Positions 33,018 to 44,384 of a stretch of DNA of 64,000 nt are shown here, piece after piece (position 1 is the stretch's first letter; each line of letters begins with the position of its first letter). Source of the DNA: Tetradesmus obliquus (Eukaryota; Chlorophyta; Chlorophyceae; Sphaeropleales; Scenedesmaceae). Position numbers and translations under genes: made by a program. The stretch covers positions 3,401,501 to 3,465,500 of the forward strand of contig CP126194.1 in NCBI GenBank assembly GCA_030272155.1. The letters run 5' to 3'. The notes below the pieces were generated by a model. That model saw only the letters and a program-made list of their open reading frames with translations. It was not told the origin of the DNA and made no database searches.

Positions 33018-35414
33018 TCAGAATCGGATGTATGCAGCCACCCACTGGGTGGAGAGGGGACTCGCCGCAAACTTCCCTAGCGGGTGTGTCAGCCCGTTGC
33101 CTCGCACTGGGCAGAATAGGTCCTGTGCCGTCAGCAGCGGCTGCAGGTCCACTATCAGAGTTGCTGCCTGCACCAGCAGCGGCCACCACCACTGCGACTC
33201 CCACTTGGGGCTAATCAGCACTGTTGTAGCACGCTGCTCTAGGATCAGCTCCAGCACCTGCCCAACCAGTTTCACTGGCGGGAAGGCGTAATTACGCCTG
33301 CCTGACCAGCTCGCGGACAATGCATCAATGCCCTCTGCCGCACCATCTGCGTACAGGCCCCAGTACGGCAGCCTGTTGCCTGACGCAATGTCCAGCTGCG
33401 CCGAGCCGCCGCTCGCAAACCTGTCTACGTCCCAGCCGCCAAACAGGCGCCACAGCCGGCCATAAACACCCGGCTCCAGCATGCACTCCGTCTCATCTGA
33501 TGCACGCGACAGCGTATCTGCACCTGACTTGATGATGACGCCTGCCCCCACGTACTCTACTGCCAGGTGAATGTTGAATGCTGCACAGTACACCACCACC
33601 CTGCGTGCAATTGTGTTCAGCAGCTCACTGCGTGAGCCGCCATTCCTCACCACCCAGTAGGTGGATATGCTATCTGTGCGGTGCAGCACTGTCTGCCCCA
33701 CCAGGGCACTGCCTAGCGCTATCAGGGCCCGCCACAGGCCCTGCAGCTCAGTGAACACGGATGCTGTTGGTGCGTGCTGCTCCCAGACACCCGACGCCCA
33801 TTCTAATGCCGGCTCCATCTGCCTGCTGTGCACCCTGTGCAGCACGCCTGCATAGCCGTAGCCGGAGCCGTCTGTGTACAACACTCGCGAGACAGTGCGC
33901 GGTTTCAGCGTAAAGCCATTCCAGCGCTTCACATTCTTGTACCAGAACTCGCATTCTCGCAGCGCTGCCACCGACAGCAGCACGCTGTCATCAAAATCAA
34001 TCCAGCCTGATTCATCCAGCTGGAGGCCCCGCATGCAGTGGTACAGGGCCTTGGTGAACACCGCCACTAGCGGGACTGCCACCCGAAAGAACTGCAGCAT
34101 GCCCAACAGCCTTGCCAGCACCCTGCCTGTCACCCGCACCCCGCCATCTTCTAACTGCACTTCCCCCCGGTCATTTAGCGGCGCCGCTGCTACTGCTGCG
34201 GCTGCCTGGCTAGCTGCTGCTACTGCTGCTGCTGGCTGGGCCTGCGATTGCAGCAGGATCCTGCGCAGAGAGTCACGCAGCTTGACTATCTTGCCGTCTG
34301 GCATGCGCAGGTGAGGTTCTGGCACTGTGCAGATCAGCACCCCCAGGTACTGCACCATTGTGCCTGGCTGCAGCATGCACTTTTGCACACTCAGGTACAG
34401 CCCCACACTGCTGAAGTCCTGCAGCACTGTGCGGCGGACTGCCTGGGCCTCATGTAGCCGCACTATCCATATGAAATCATCAATGAAGTTGGAGCAGCGG
34501 ATGCCCGCTGCGCGCCACTTCTTGATGAGTGCTCGCATGAGCTTGGTGAATGCACGTGGTGCTGTGGACAGCCCAAATGGCATCACCTTCCACCTGCACA
34601 CCTCCCCCTGCCACTCAAAGCACAAGAACTTGGTGAACCATGGGGTGCACGGCACCTGGTGGTAGCCGGCTTTCAGGTCACAAGTCATCATCACATCACC
34701 CAGCCTAAGCATGCGTGCCACCGTCTGCACATGCTCCATCTTAAACTTCTGGGCGGTCAGCCCTACATTGGTGGGACGCCCGTTCCAACACAAACGCTTC
34801 TTTCCACCATCCTGGGTGGCTACAGTCAGTGGAGCTATCACTCGCACTTCATCTTGGTTGCCCCGCAGATGCGTCACACACTGTACACTGCCCACCGCAA
34901 GCAGGCTGCCTATTTCTGAGGTAACAAAGGTCGGGTCCTGCGCAGTGTTCGGGTTGTTCTCCCGCCTTGCGACCGGTATCTTCTGCTCATAGTCACGCAT
35001 GAACTCCGAATACCCTTTCCTTTCAATCCACCCTTTCAGCTCGCTGTTCTTGCCTGCCAGACTTAGCCACTGCGTGCTATTGTTGAAGGTCTGGCCCGCC
35101 ACAAACTCCTCTGTTGGCCAGCTATACATCTCTGCCAGCTCATCTGCTGGCAGAGGCTTTGCTGCATAAAGATCTTGGCCTGTGTATGCTGCTATCTCGG
35201 ATCCTGCTGGTGCTAACTGCTCCAGCACCTCCACTAGTGCCTCCGCTGAGTATTGCTCCCATGCTGCTGTGTCGATCAGCAGATCCGGCTGTGTGGGATT
35301 CGCAGTTACTACTCCCTGGGCTGCCAGGCCGCGGCCCACAGGTTGTATCACACCCGGGTCTGCCAGTCCTGCATATGCTGCAGCGGCTGGTGTTGGCTTC
35401 ACCACCGGTTTCAT
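33018..35414 (-). CDS. Reverse transcriptase-RNase H polyprotein of the retroelement
   Basis: 798 codons from ATG at 35414, intact. RT motifs: RLCWNGRPTN, MMTCDLKAGYHQ (D246), FEWQGEVCRWKVMPFGLSTA and the active-site FIDD (310-313). RNase H: YTDGSG (D515), FTEL (E556), RTDS (D581). The C-terminal region (WDVDRFASGG..., DALSASWSGRRNYAFPPVKL, LISPKWESQWWWPLL) is the conserved post-RNase H segment of DIRS elements. No protease is seen. The start ATG sits 5 nt after a CTGCAG acceptor (rev strand), so splicing from the gag transcript is possible and would place RT on a downstream exon. Copies the RNA into DNA. Confidence 0.95.
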   Translation of the reverse strand: MKPVVKPTPAAAAYAGLADPGVIQPVGRGLAAQGVVTANPTQPDLLIDTAAWEQYSAEALVEVLEQLAPAGSEIAAYTGQDLYAAKPLPADELAEMYSWPTEEFVAGQTFNNSTQWLSLAGKNSELKGWIERKGYSEFMRDYEQKIPVARRENNPNTAQDPTFVTSEIGSLLAVGSVQCVTHLRGNQDEVRVIAPLTVATQDGGKKRLCWNGRPTNVGLTAQKFKMEHVQTVARMLRLGDVMMTCDLKAGYHQVPCTPWFTKFLCFEWQGEVCRWKVMPFGLSTAPRAFTKLMRALIKKWRAAGIRCSNFIDDFIWIVRLHEAQAVRRTVLQDFSSVGLYLSVQKCMLQPGTMVQYLGVLICTVPEPHLRMPDGKIVKLRDSLRRILLQSQAQPAAAVAAASQAAAAVAAAPLNDRGEVQLEDGGVRVTGRVLARLLGMLQFFRVAVPLVAVFTKALYHCMRGLQLDESGWIDFDDSVLLSVAALRECEFWYKNVKRWNGFTLKPRTVSRVLYTDGSGYGYAGVLHRVHSRQMEPALEWASGVWEQHAPTASVFTELQGLWRALIALGSALVGQTVLHRTDSISTYWVVRNGGSRSELLNTIARRVVVYCAAFNIHLAVEYVGAGVIIKSGADTLSRASDETECMLEPGVYGRLWRLFGGWDVDRFASGGSAQLDIASGNRLPYWGLYADGAAEGIDALSASWSGRRNYAFPPVKLVGQVLELILEQRATTVLISPKWESQWWWPLLVQAATLIVDLQPLLTAQDLFCPVRGNGLTHPLGKFAASPLSTQWVAAYIRF

Positions 35415-36097
35415 GTCACCTGCAGGTTTGATGTGTCATGCGGGGCAGAGCCGTTACGTACTGTAAGCTGCAGTGTCTCGCTTTTTGTTTGTTATCTGTG
35501 ACCTCGCGGTCCCTTTGCAGTGCACCTCGGGTGCGTTTTACAGTGTGGCGCTGTCACTCCAACACCTCATGTGCGTGATACAGGTGATAGCTGCCACTAG
35601 AACCTGTGAGCGCCTGCTGCTGCTGTCAGCCTTGTGGTGCCCAAGTGGGCGGAATAATAACAGTGTGCTACAATAGTACTAGTCAAATGCCCTTGCTCAT
35701 TGGGCGTCTCTGGGTTTGCAGGCACCACCAGTGCATGTTGCTCCATCAACTTGTGCACCCTCAGCGCTGCTCGCCCAGAAATCTCTTACACAACTTGTCA
35801 TTGAATGGTACGCACCCAAACAAGCAAAGAATGTTGCTGCGTGTCTTGCACACGCTGCTGCTCGGTAGCTTCGGGGACTCCACAATTCCACTGCACCACA
35901 TGCAGACACAACTCACTGCCACAGCCTGAGCCTCTCGGCGGGCTCAGCAGCCTGTAGTAAACCAGAGTGCTGTTGCCGACAGCGACACAGTAAGTAGTCA
36001 GTCAATAGTCATGCCACAGCTCCCAAGCAACCTGCTTCCTCCCGTCCTACTACTTCTCACTAGCAGGCTACCCTTGTGACTCAGGGCTCAACAATGT
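35415..36097 (-). other. Spacer between RT and gag of the retroelement
   Basis: About 680 bp with no supported ORF. It probably holds an intron or the RT leader, since a CTGCAG acceptor directly precedes the RT ATG. Confidence 0.4.
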
Positions 36098-37754
36098 TTA
36101 CTGCCGCACGATAGCAGTGGTGTTGGCACCACTGGCCGTGCGGGCGGGGCACCTGTTGGCGTAATGCCCCATCTGCTGGCAGGCGTAGCAGCGCACTGGC
36201 TTCTTCTGCCCACCCTGGCCCTGCACAACCTGGCCAGGCATACCAGGCACCACAAACTGCACACTCGGCTGCTGCAGCCCATACTGGCCAAACAACATAC
36301 CCTGGCCCGACACAGGCATCTGCAGTGCTTGCGGCGTTGCAGCCACCGCTGCCGGCACTGGTGCTGGCGCTGCTGCTGCCGCAGCCTGAATCATAGCCGC
36401 AAAGTGTGGCATCACATTGGCGCTGTAGAATGGGTTTCCCAGCCCCCCCACCCCTGGCATGCCGGCCATCGCTGCCTGGAAGGCAGCCTCAGATGACCCC
36501 TGCTTTGGCTTAACAAGGCCTTTTGGCACCCCCCTGGAGAACACCAGGGTGCGCAGGTCAGCCTCTGAAAGGTTGGGGTCAGCACGGAATGCCTGCTCTG
36601 CTTCGCTCAGCAGTTCGGCCCTGTTGGTGAAGTCCCATCCTGGGATTTCCAAGCCATCCACCTGCTTGATCACCTCAAGCCTCTCCACAAATGCGGCCCT
36701 GGCACCTGCAAGCAGCCAGCATGCAGCACCCACTGCTCAGCATGGCAGCCACTGCAGGTCAAAAAGGGCACCAGGCTACCCGCCTTCTGCTAGCCGCAGG
36801 TCATTTGCGCGGTCACTAGGCTTCCCGCCTAGCAACTGGCCTCCACCCTCAGCAGCCTTAACCAGGCGTGCAGTGGTTGATAAGCAGCGACAGCAAACAA
36901 GCAAGCTGTGCTGCTAGCACCATCACCCGCTCCCCGCGGGTGATCAGCACAGGAACTGGGCTTCCCGCCCAGCACCCGGCGTTGGTAAGTCTAGTATACA
37001 TGCTCTGTCTATACTGTGTCGTCCGCTGCCGCATTCTGCACGAACCCAGCCAGACGCAGTTTGCACAGCTGGAAAGTCAACGAATGTTGACTTGCCTCAA
37101 CAACGATTCGACAAGCTGTCGCTGAGGGCTATATTTTCGCTGAAAAACATATGATAATGTCGCTGAATAGTAAAGCATCACGCAGCAGCCTCCGTAGGCG
37201 ACATGCTGCGATCGAACAGCTGAAGGTTGCCGTGGCTGGCAGCTATATAAGCAGCTGCGATTGCTGTGCATCGAGCCGCACTCACCCTCATCGACGTTGA
37301 GTTTGATGCACTCCACGGCACAGCCAGCTGCGGCCTTCAGGCCTGGGTCTTTGAGCACGGGCAGCTTGGCCGCACTCTTGATGGACTGGGCCAGGTGGGC
37401 CGCTTGCATCTTGGCCATCTGCTCCTGCTGAGCTGACATGGAAGCGCAGAGGGCGTTGATCGCGGTGAGCAGGGCCGGATCGGTAGTGTTGGTGCCCGTG
37501 GCGGGAGCGGGAATGCTGTTGACCATGGCCAGGTGGGCCATGCCAGGGATGCTGGCCAAAGCCTGGCGTTCTGGTGAAGCTGGTGGTGTGTTTGCGAGAT
37601 CACGCAGGAAGGCGTGAACGCGTGGGTCAGAGGCAGGCTGCGGGTCCTCAGCAGCAGCAGCTGCTGCTGCCGCGGCTGCTGAACGCCTCCGTGCAGCCGG
37701 CTTAGCTACTCTACCATTGAAAGACTGATTACCAGTAAGGCTGCGAGTCTGCAT
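36098..37754 (-). CDS. Gag-like nucleocapsid protein of the retroelement, spliced
   Basis: Two exons in phase 1, 37286-37754 and 36098-36705 (~358 aa). The first in-frame ATG is at 37754; the frame is open further upstream into the P repeat, where no ATG was found, so the true start could be in a spliced leader. Exon 1 is Ala-rich with a helical stretch (TAINALCASMSAQQEQMAKM). Exon 2 begins ARAAFVERLEVIKQVDGLEI and carries a CCHC zinc knuckle (CYACQQMGHYANRC; CX2CX4HX4C) near the C-terminus, the RNA-binding signature of Gag. The 580-bp intron holds four hairpins of its own. The protein packages element RNA. Confidence 0.8.
36773..36972 (-). repeat. Four short hairpins with C-rich 5-nt loops in the gag intron
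   Basis: AGGC-TACCC-GCCT at 36773-36785; CTAGGC-TTCCC-GCCTAG at 36816-36832; ATCACCCGC-TCCCC-GCGGGTGAT at 36922-36944; CTGGGC-TTCCC-GCCCAG at 36956-36972. Stems differ but pairing is perfect; loops follow TNCCC. Confidence 0.8.
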
Positions 37755-37814
37755 ACTGGCAACACCGACTGGGACTGGCAACACGACTGTTTGACCGACG
37801 ATTGTTTGAAGCGA

Positions 37815-37959
37815 GTTCAAGCACAGGGCTTGAGAAACGCTGAACGAATAGCAGAAGCAACAGTGACTAAACGTAGAGCGGGTCTGAGAGTAAGTAGCCG
37901 AGCGACAACTGTGTTTTCACTACAGCCCTGGGTTCAGGGCTTATGTGAAAACATGCTTT
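37815..37959 (-). repeat. P split direct repeat, terminal copy (145 bp)
   Basis: 5' terminus of the element. Ends at CTTGAAC directly before the open gag frame, exactly as the internal copy does before the recombinase frame. The repeat itself is open in that frame, with no ATG. Confidence 0.92.
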
Positions 37960-38190
37960 TTGTAGCGAAGATGGATCTGAATTCGCCACACTTGTCTGCA
38001 AATCCTGCCAACAGTGTTGTTCGTAGCATTGAACTTGTTCAGCTTCATAGCTTTCATGCTTTGTGCGACGTTTGTCGCGCTGAGAGCTTGCTGTAGTTCT
38101 CAATTCACCGGAACCTCTGCAATGCACCAGACAGCAGCTCACACGCGCGGATCGTTATGCTAATATGCATCAGGTAACCCCATCAAGAAC

Positions 38191-41100
38191 ATGCTGGACA
38201 AACATGACGCCATGCTGCCTTTGCTGCGATTTCCGAAAGCTGGTCTGCTGACAACTGCTGCCCTTGACTGTCTGCAGCACTTCTGGCCAGGCCTGTTCAT
38301 CCTCTTGGTCACGCTCATTGAAGCTGCATCCGAGCGTAGCAGCACAGGCACAGCAGAGTGTCAGCTGCAGCTGCAGGGACATGGCAGAGCCAGGGCAGGC
38401 ATCAAACTTGCCAGGCTGGACTGCAGTGGCAGGTCACTTGTATCAGTCAGCATCAACGGCACATACCTTGGGCAATATGCATCTCAGTTCTCCGGTGTAG
38501 CTGTTTCCAGGAGCAGTAAACCATGCCATGTGCTGCCTCGGGACGCCAATCCAGATTACGGCGGCATCCCTGGCAGCAGTGTGGTCATGCACGCACTGCT
38601 GTGTTTCTCTGGTGACACAAGCATACGTTTTGCTGGGCTGGTCATCAAAGATGTTACACTTCCTTTCAACAACTCGGAAAAATGGAGCACAGCGCTGCTG
38701 GCATTTGAGGGCAGGGCGCAAGCCGAATTCCAGCATGGCAGCATCACCAACAACCATGCAGGACCTGCCCTGGTACTGACAGAAACAGCACATGTCGTGA
38801 TCAACCAGACCCAGATCACCGGCAACCGCGCTGCTCATGGTGCTGCTGCCATGGCATGGGACCATGCCAACCTCCTAGTCACTGGCAGCATGTTGTCTGG
38901 CAACCAAGTCCAAGGGACTGGGGGCAGTATTTTTGCAGCAGCAGCGTCCAACGTCATTGTTGCGGACGCCACAACCATCAGCAACTGTTCAGCCAAGTAC
39001 GGCGCCGCAGTGTATCTGTTTGGGTCTGGGCGCTTGGTGTTTGATGGCGCCATAGTGCAGGGCAACAGAGCCCGTGAGTTTGGCGGAGGCTTGGACTCTG
39101 GCGGCAAGGCTACTGTTGTAGTAAATGGTTCCAGCTGGAGCAGCAACTCAGCCAACTGGGGTGGAGCCATCGATACCTACCAAGGAGTGAAGATGCACAT
39201 CCACAATTCTACCTTTTCAGACAACCATGCACGCTATAGTGAGCAGCGAGCGAGGCAGCCGTAAGCTGTCTGTTGGTTGCAGTCACATGCACGTCAATCA
39301 GCTTGCTGCTGCATCGTCACCCAACACCCGCAAATTGCATCTGCATGCATGTTGCTGCTGCTGCCTTTGGAGTATCCATACAGCAATTGCGTCACAGGGT
39401 CAACAATCATCTTCCTTTTTATTTGAAATCCTGTGCTGTGGAGTGGTCATCAAACATGGGCCATATGTAGCAAATACATTATGGACGCAGGTGGCGGGGC
39501 AGCAGAGATTGCTGGTGCAGCTGGCCTCAACCTTGTCACAATCCTCAACAGCAGCTTTGTGAACAACAGTGCACCCAACGGAGGTGCCATCGCGCTTAAG
39601 GAGGATGCAGACTTGAGCATTGCTGCAGGAAGCCGGCTTGCAGGAAACCACGCCACATCAGCGGGAGGGGCGGTGCAGCTTCAGGGCACAGCGCGACTGC
39701 AGGTGTCTGGCAGCGCACTGGAAAACAATACAGGTGCGGTTTTCACAAGCGTCGTGTGCTGTTTGTTGGCAGGTGTTGCAGTGCTGTTCTGCTGGCCATG
39801 CCTGTTCGACATGTGCACAGCCTCTCTGCAGGCCAGTTTAAGCAGAGCGCTGCCGCTCACATGGTAGTACAGCAGCAACTGGGAGTTAGCTAACTATAGC
39901 TGATCTCTTGGGATGAACCCGTAACCAGAGGACCTGTTGGAATCTGTTGTCTGCTGCTGCGCAGCTGCAGAAGGCGGGGCTGTGGCAGCGCTGGAGGCAT
40001 CGTCCTTTGAACACACAGGCAACTCAATCTGCAGCAGCAATGCAGCCACGTCCCAAGGTGGCTGCATAGCAGCCAAAGGAACAGCAAAAGTGGCTCTACT
40101 GCAGGGCAGCACGCTTGCAGGAAACTCTGCTCCCATCGGCGGGGGGTTGCATGCGGCACAGAATGCCTCTGTACTGCTGGGCGCTTTGGCACGCGTGCAA
40201 GGAAACCACGCCCGCACCACTGGAGGTGGCATCTACATTGCTGATGCAGCTAGACTGCAGGCGTCACCTGGCAGCAGCATACGCCGCAACTCCGCTGGCA
40301 GCCATGCTGGCGGTGTCGCTCTGTCCGGCAGCCACAGCCATTTCAAAGACATGCAGGCAGCCGTAACCAACAACAGCGCAAAGTATGATGCTGATGTCAT
40401 GACTCTCACCAGCAGCATAACTGTGCTTGGCAACTCCACAGTCCTCGGCTTCGCCAGCCGGCCAGGCAGTGGGGAGGGCCTCCTGCACGTGCAGCTGCAA
40501 GTTGCTGGTATGTACGGCCTGCCAGCTGATGGCAACCTGGTGCAAGCCCTACTGCTGGAAACAAACAGCATCTTGGCAGTCAACCGCTCCGACAGCACTG
40601 GCCTGATCCACATGACGTTCAAAGTGCGCGTCCCGCCGGGCTGGTATACACTCAACTTCAGTCTTGTAGAGACGATTGACCTGTCAAGTTTAGGGGTGGC
40701 AGTGCCGCCTGCACAGCTGCGGCTGCAAGTGCGGCGCTGCGTTGAGGGAGAGGTCACTGCAGGCAGCAGCGATGCATGTCAGCCCTGCTTGCCAGGTGAG
40801 GGTGAGAGCATTTGCATGGGGCATTGTGTCTTGTTTTGCTTTGTAAATAGCATATGTGCTGTTGACGTGGCCACATAGTTCCTGCAAGCAGCCCGGGTGA
40901 TAAAAAACATGGCTGATCATGCAGCATGACAACAGCAGGTGCTCTTGTGGCAGTGCTGCATGGAAGATGTATTACATGCTGACCTGAACCGCGGACACCT
41001 CAACCGCATCTGTTGCATGTACGGTGTTGCCTTTATAACTGCTGTTGCAGGAACATTCAGCCTCAACCCCAGCAATGCCAGCTGCGACAGCTGCCCAGCA

Positions 41101-43044
41101 GGTGCAAGCTGCCCTGGCATGGCAGCACTGCTGCCGCTGCCTGGCTGGTGGCATTCCAACACGCGCTCCGCTCAAATCCACAGGTACGTGTACCACAATG
41201 CTTTGCTTGGTGCATGGCTCTCTTTGCCAAACCTACACAACGGCTGGTGTGCTGCACCTTTGCAGCTGCTGCACATGCATGCCAGCGGTGCTGGACAAAG
41301 GGTTTGAATTGCATGCTGGTTGCTTACAATCTGCTCAAGACAGCCAACTGACTCACCATGATGCTGCTGTTGCTCTTCACACTTGATGCCAGGTGCCCCA
41401 ACCCAACAGCATGCAGGCAAGCTCGCAGCAGTGCACCACCTGCTGACTCACCTCTTCTCAGCACGGCACAGCCACAGGCTGCATGTGCTGCCGGCCACAA
41501 AGGAACACTGTGTGGCTCCTGCAGCAGTGGCTATGCACTTGTCAAGCCCTTCACGTGCCGCAAGTGCATGCGGAAAGCGTACATTGGCAATCTACGTGGC
41601 AGGCGCTGTCGCCCTGCTCGCAGTAATGAAGCTTCAGTGCAGCTTCAACCGCGCGGAAGCTGCTGAAGCAGCAGAAGCTGCAAGCAGCATGTGTGACTTC
41701 GGGCCGGCAGAAGTACCAACACAGCCAGAGCTCACGCCGAGCAGTGTAGTGCAGCCGCTGGTGGTGTATCTGCAGTGGGCGGCGCTTGTTGTGACTACGC
41801 CTGATTATGCGGCAGCATCGACCACCATGACGCTGCTCAGCACAAGTGTGCATTGGGTGTGGTCTGCTGCCTCTCCAGAGGCAATCAACTTTGCATGTGT
41901 GCTGGCAGCTGGTGCCGGCCCTTTGCCAGCACCCATCCTGCGGCAGCTGTTCTACCTGTTGTCACCAGTGATGATGGCCGCTGCACTGCTGCTCGTTGAG
42001 GGGCTCAGTATGGTAATACGCCGCCGACAGACCACAAGGAATGCAGGGACGATGCATGTGATGCACCAGCTGCTGTCTACCAGCTGGGTGGTTGCATTCT
42101 TCTACCTGCCGTCTGTTGCGCGGCACGCCCTCAGTATGTTCGCATGTGTGCGGGTGGACGCTGCTGCAGCAGCTCCGTATGCTGCGCACGCTGTTGGCAG
42201 GTTCTGGGTGCTGGATGTGTCGCAGCAGTGTTTGGCAGGGTACCATAAGCGTTGGGCTTTAGGGCTGGGTCTGCCAGTGGCTGTTGCTGTGTGCTGTCTG
42301 CCTGTTGGTGTAGCTCTTTTCCTTGCAGGAAACCGCCGCCGCTTGCAGGATCAGGCATTCCAGCTGCATTACGGCTATCTGTTCAAGCACTACAAACCAG
42401 CGTGCGCCTGGTATGAGGCGTGCACCATGTGCCAGACGCTGCTGTTGGTGGTGCTGTCGGTGTTTAGCTACTCAATCGGACCGTTATACTGTGGCTTGCT
42501 GACTGTTGCATGTCTGGCTGCGTTTGCAGCTATGCTGATGCTGCTGCGGCCGTACGCGCATCCAGTTGCAGGCAAGCTAATGTTGGCTGGGATCAGCATT
42601 CTTTTGGTCACAAGCTGGGCGAGCCTGCTGCTGCTGCCGTACGGTCCTGTGCAGCCTAGCAATGGGACGGCATTTGCTGAGGCCATCAGCATCGTTTTGT
42701 TGTTGTTGAACATTGCTTTTTTAGTTGCTGTGGTCACCATACTAGTGAAAGCTGTGCGCTGGCGGCGTGCTGTTGCTGGGCTTGCTTCGGGGTTTTCAAA
42801 GGGCAGCAGAACCCTGCGGCGGCTGAGCACTGGGCTGGTATCTGCTTTGAGCTCTCGGCTGCTGTCCAGCAGTATGCTGTTCAGCAGTAAGCTGTCCAGC
42901 AGTTTGTTGGTGCAGCTCCAGATGGATGACGGCAGGGTGGCCTTGGATACCCGGAGGCGAGGTAGCAGCTTCCTGGCTCCTATCATAGAGGCACACAAGC
43001 TTGCTGCAGCTGCAGCACCTGTTTGCGTTGCGCAACGCGAGTGA
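38191..43044 (+). CDS. Large beta-helix (pectin-lyase-like) surface protein with C-terminal membrane domain; apparent frameshift
   Basis: Five exons: 38191-39238, 39491-39733, 39971-40795, 41051-41183, 41393-43044; phases agree. A hydrophobic N-terminus (FWPGLFILLVTLIEAAS) is followed by ~700 residues of right-handed beta-helix repeats of the chlamydial Pmp type (GGAI/GGGI and NNSA/NHA steps: NSANWGGAIDTYQG, NNSAPNGGAIAL, NHARTTGGGIYIAD). Next come Cys-rich modules (CVEGEVTAGSSDACQPC, CDSCPAGASCPG, GHKGTLCGSCSSGY) like GCC2/GCC3 (ephrin-receptor-like) domains, then several transmembrane helices and a basic/Ser-rich tail. Such proteins are common in chlorophyte genomes; role unknown, probably cell surface. 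Between about 41555 and 41600 the frame changes by +1 (FTCRKC in one frame, GKRTLAIYVAGAVALLAV in the next); no intron of suitable length restores it. Confidence 0.85.
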
Positions 43045-43952
43045 AGGTACTGGGTGGTACAGGATTCAGCGACCATCAACGTGATTGGGTGCCAGTTGAG
43101 TGAAGCACAGGGAAAAGCACTTCACCGTCCACATGTGCTGCTTGCATTAATCAGGCTTGCCTTGATTTGGTGCTGTTGTGTTTCCTGCCAATCAACCGTC
43201 TCAAGTTGTTGTCAGGGCAAGGGAGACTGTAACACGCTTCATTTTTGCGAGCAGTATGGGATCTGTATATATATCTTGAGGGTAGCATCCAGGCCTGACA
43301 GCTGGTACCATTCACACGTGCTGCAATCGTGTTACAGATACCTTTCTCAGTGTGATGCACTCCACTCCTAAATCCCAGTGACAATGCGTGTGCATGGATG
43401 CATCGTACCTAACGTGACCACAACTCACCCTTTTGCAGTCCAGCTTTGGTCAAACAACCGTCATCTGCAAACATAGCCGCCACTTGAAAGCTATCAACAG
43501 TGACTGGCAGCAACTAACTCTGCAGTCAGCATCACTTGTTATACATCACAGCCCAAGGCCAGGCGTGGCAGTATGTTGGGTCAACTGCTGCTGCTCAGTG
43601 TGATGATGTGCACACTGCAGCAGCGCTGCATGGCACCAAGCTGGTGTACAACAGGAAACCCTGGCGATGAAAGCATGCAGCCTGCCTGATCATATCGCAC
43701 ACCCTCCGCCCACGAAACAAACCAGCACGCCTGCGCCCCACAACCCTTCATCGCACAAATGCCAGCATGCTAGCTCACAGAGCCTAACATCAATCAGTGG
43801 TGCCGTGAACACCGGCGATTGCCGCCAGCACAGCTGCCAGCCGGCATCACCTACTCAACGCAGCCAGCAACCTGCACCCATCCATCAACCCTACACGACC
43901 ACCCTCACACCACAACCTGCAACATCCACCTTCAGCAGCTGCTTAGTACTGC
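43045..43952. other. Intergenic between convergent genes
   Basis: 3' flanks of the beta-helix and LEA-like genes. Nothing recognised. Confidence 0.5.
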
Positions 43953-44339
43953 TTAGTACTGCTCCTGGGCCACATTCCTCTTCGTGGCCTCCACTGCTCC
44001 CTTGCTGGCCCCTGCTGTCTTATCCACACCCTTCTTGGTCTGATCAGCCGCCTTGTCAATGCCCCTCTCAATATCATCTCCCAGCCCCACACCCCTGCGG
44101 GCAGCGTCCTTGCCAGCGTCCTTTGCCTTGTCACCGGCCCTGTCAGCAGTCTGGCGCGCTGAGTCAGCAGCAGATGACGCGCCGCGGCCTGCCTTGTCAG
44201 CAGTGCCGCGCACATTGTCTGCCAGGGTCTTTGCCCCGCTCTGCACGCTGTCTGCCAGGCTGCTGGCGGCCTCCTTGGTGGACTGCACGGCCTTGTCGGT
44301 GCCCTTCTTCACACTGCAAAAGGGAGAGAAGGGGGGGAA

Positions 44340-44384
<45 letters not shown>

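Larger units (their letters stand above)
30814..37959 (-). mobile_element. Tyrosine-recombinase retrotransposon (DIRS order, PAT/kangaroo-like)
   Basis: A 7.1-kb element read on the minus strand: P repeat (37815-37959), gag, RT-RNase H, adjoining Q repeat (32917-32973) and P repeat (32774-32918), tyrosine recombinase, Q repeat (30814-30870). Split direct repeats of this kind, with RT-RNase H and a tyrosine recombinase but no DDE integrase or protease seen, define the PAT-like/Ngaro-like DIRS retrotransposons known from Volvox (kangaroo) and Chlamydomonas. They are thought to integrate through a circular intermediate without target duplication; none is seen here. All three ORFs are intact and paired repeats are nearly identical, so the insertion looks recent. 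Its 5' end lies ~230 bp upstream of the beta-helix gene ATG. Confidence 0.92.

Noticed and set aside
37818..37820. Start codon for gag at the edge of the P repeat
   Set aside because: The codon there is TTG, not ATG; likewise for the recombinase at 32779. First ATGs are at 37754 and 32698.
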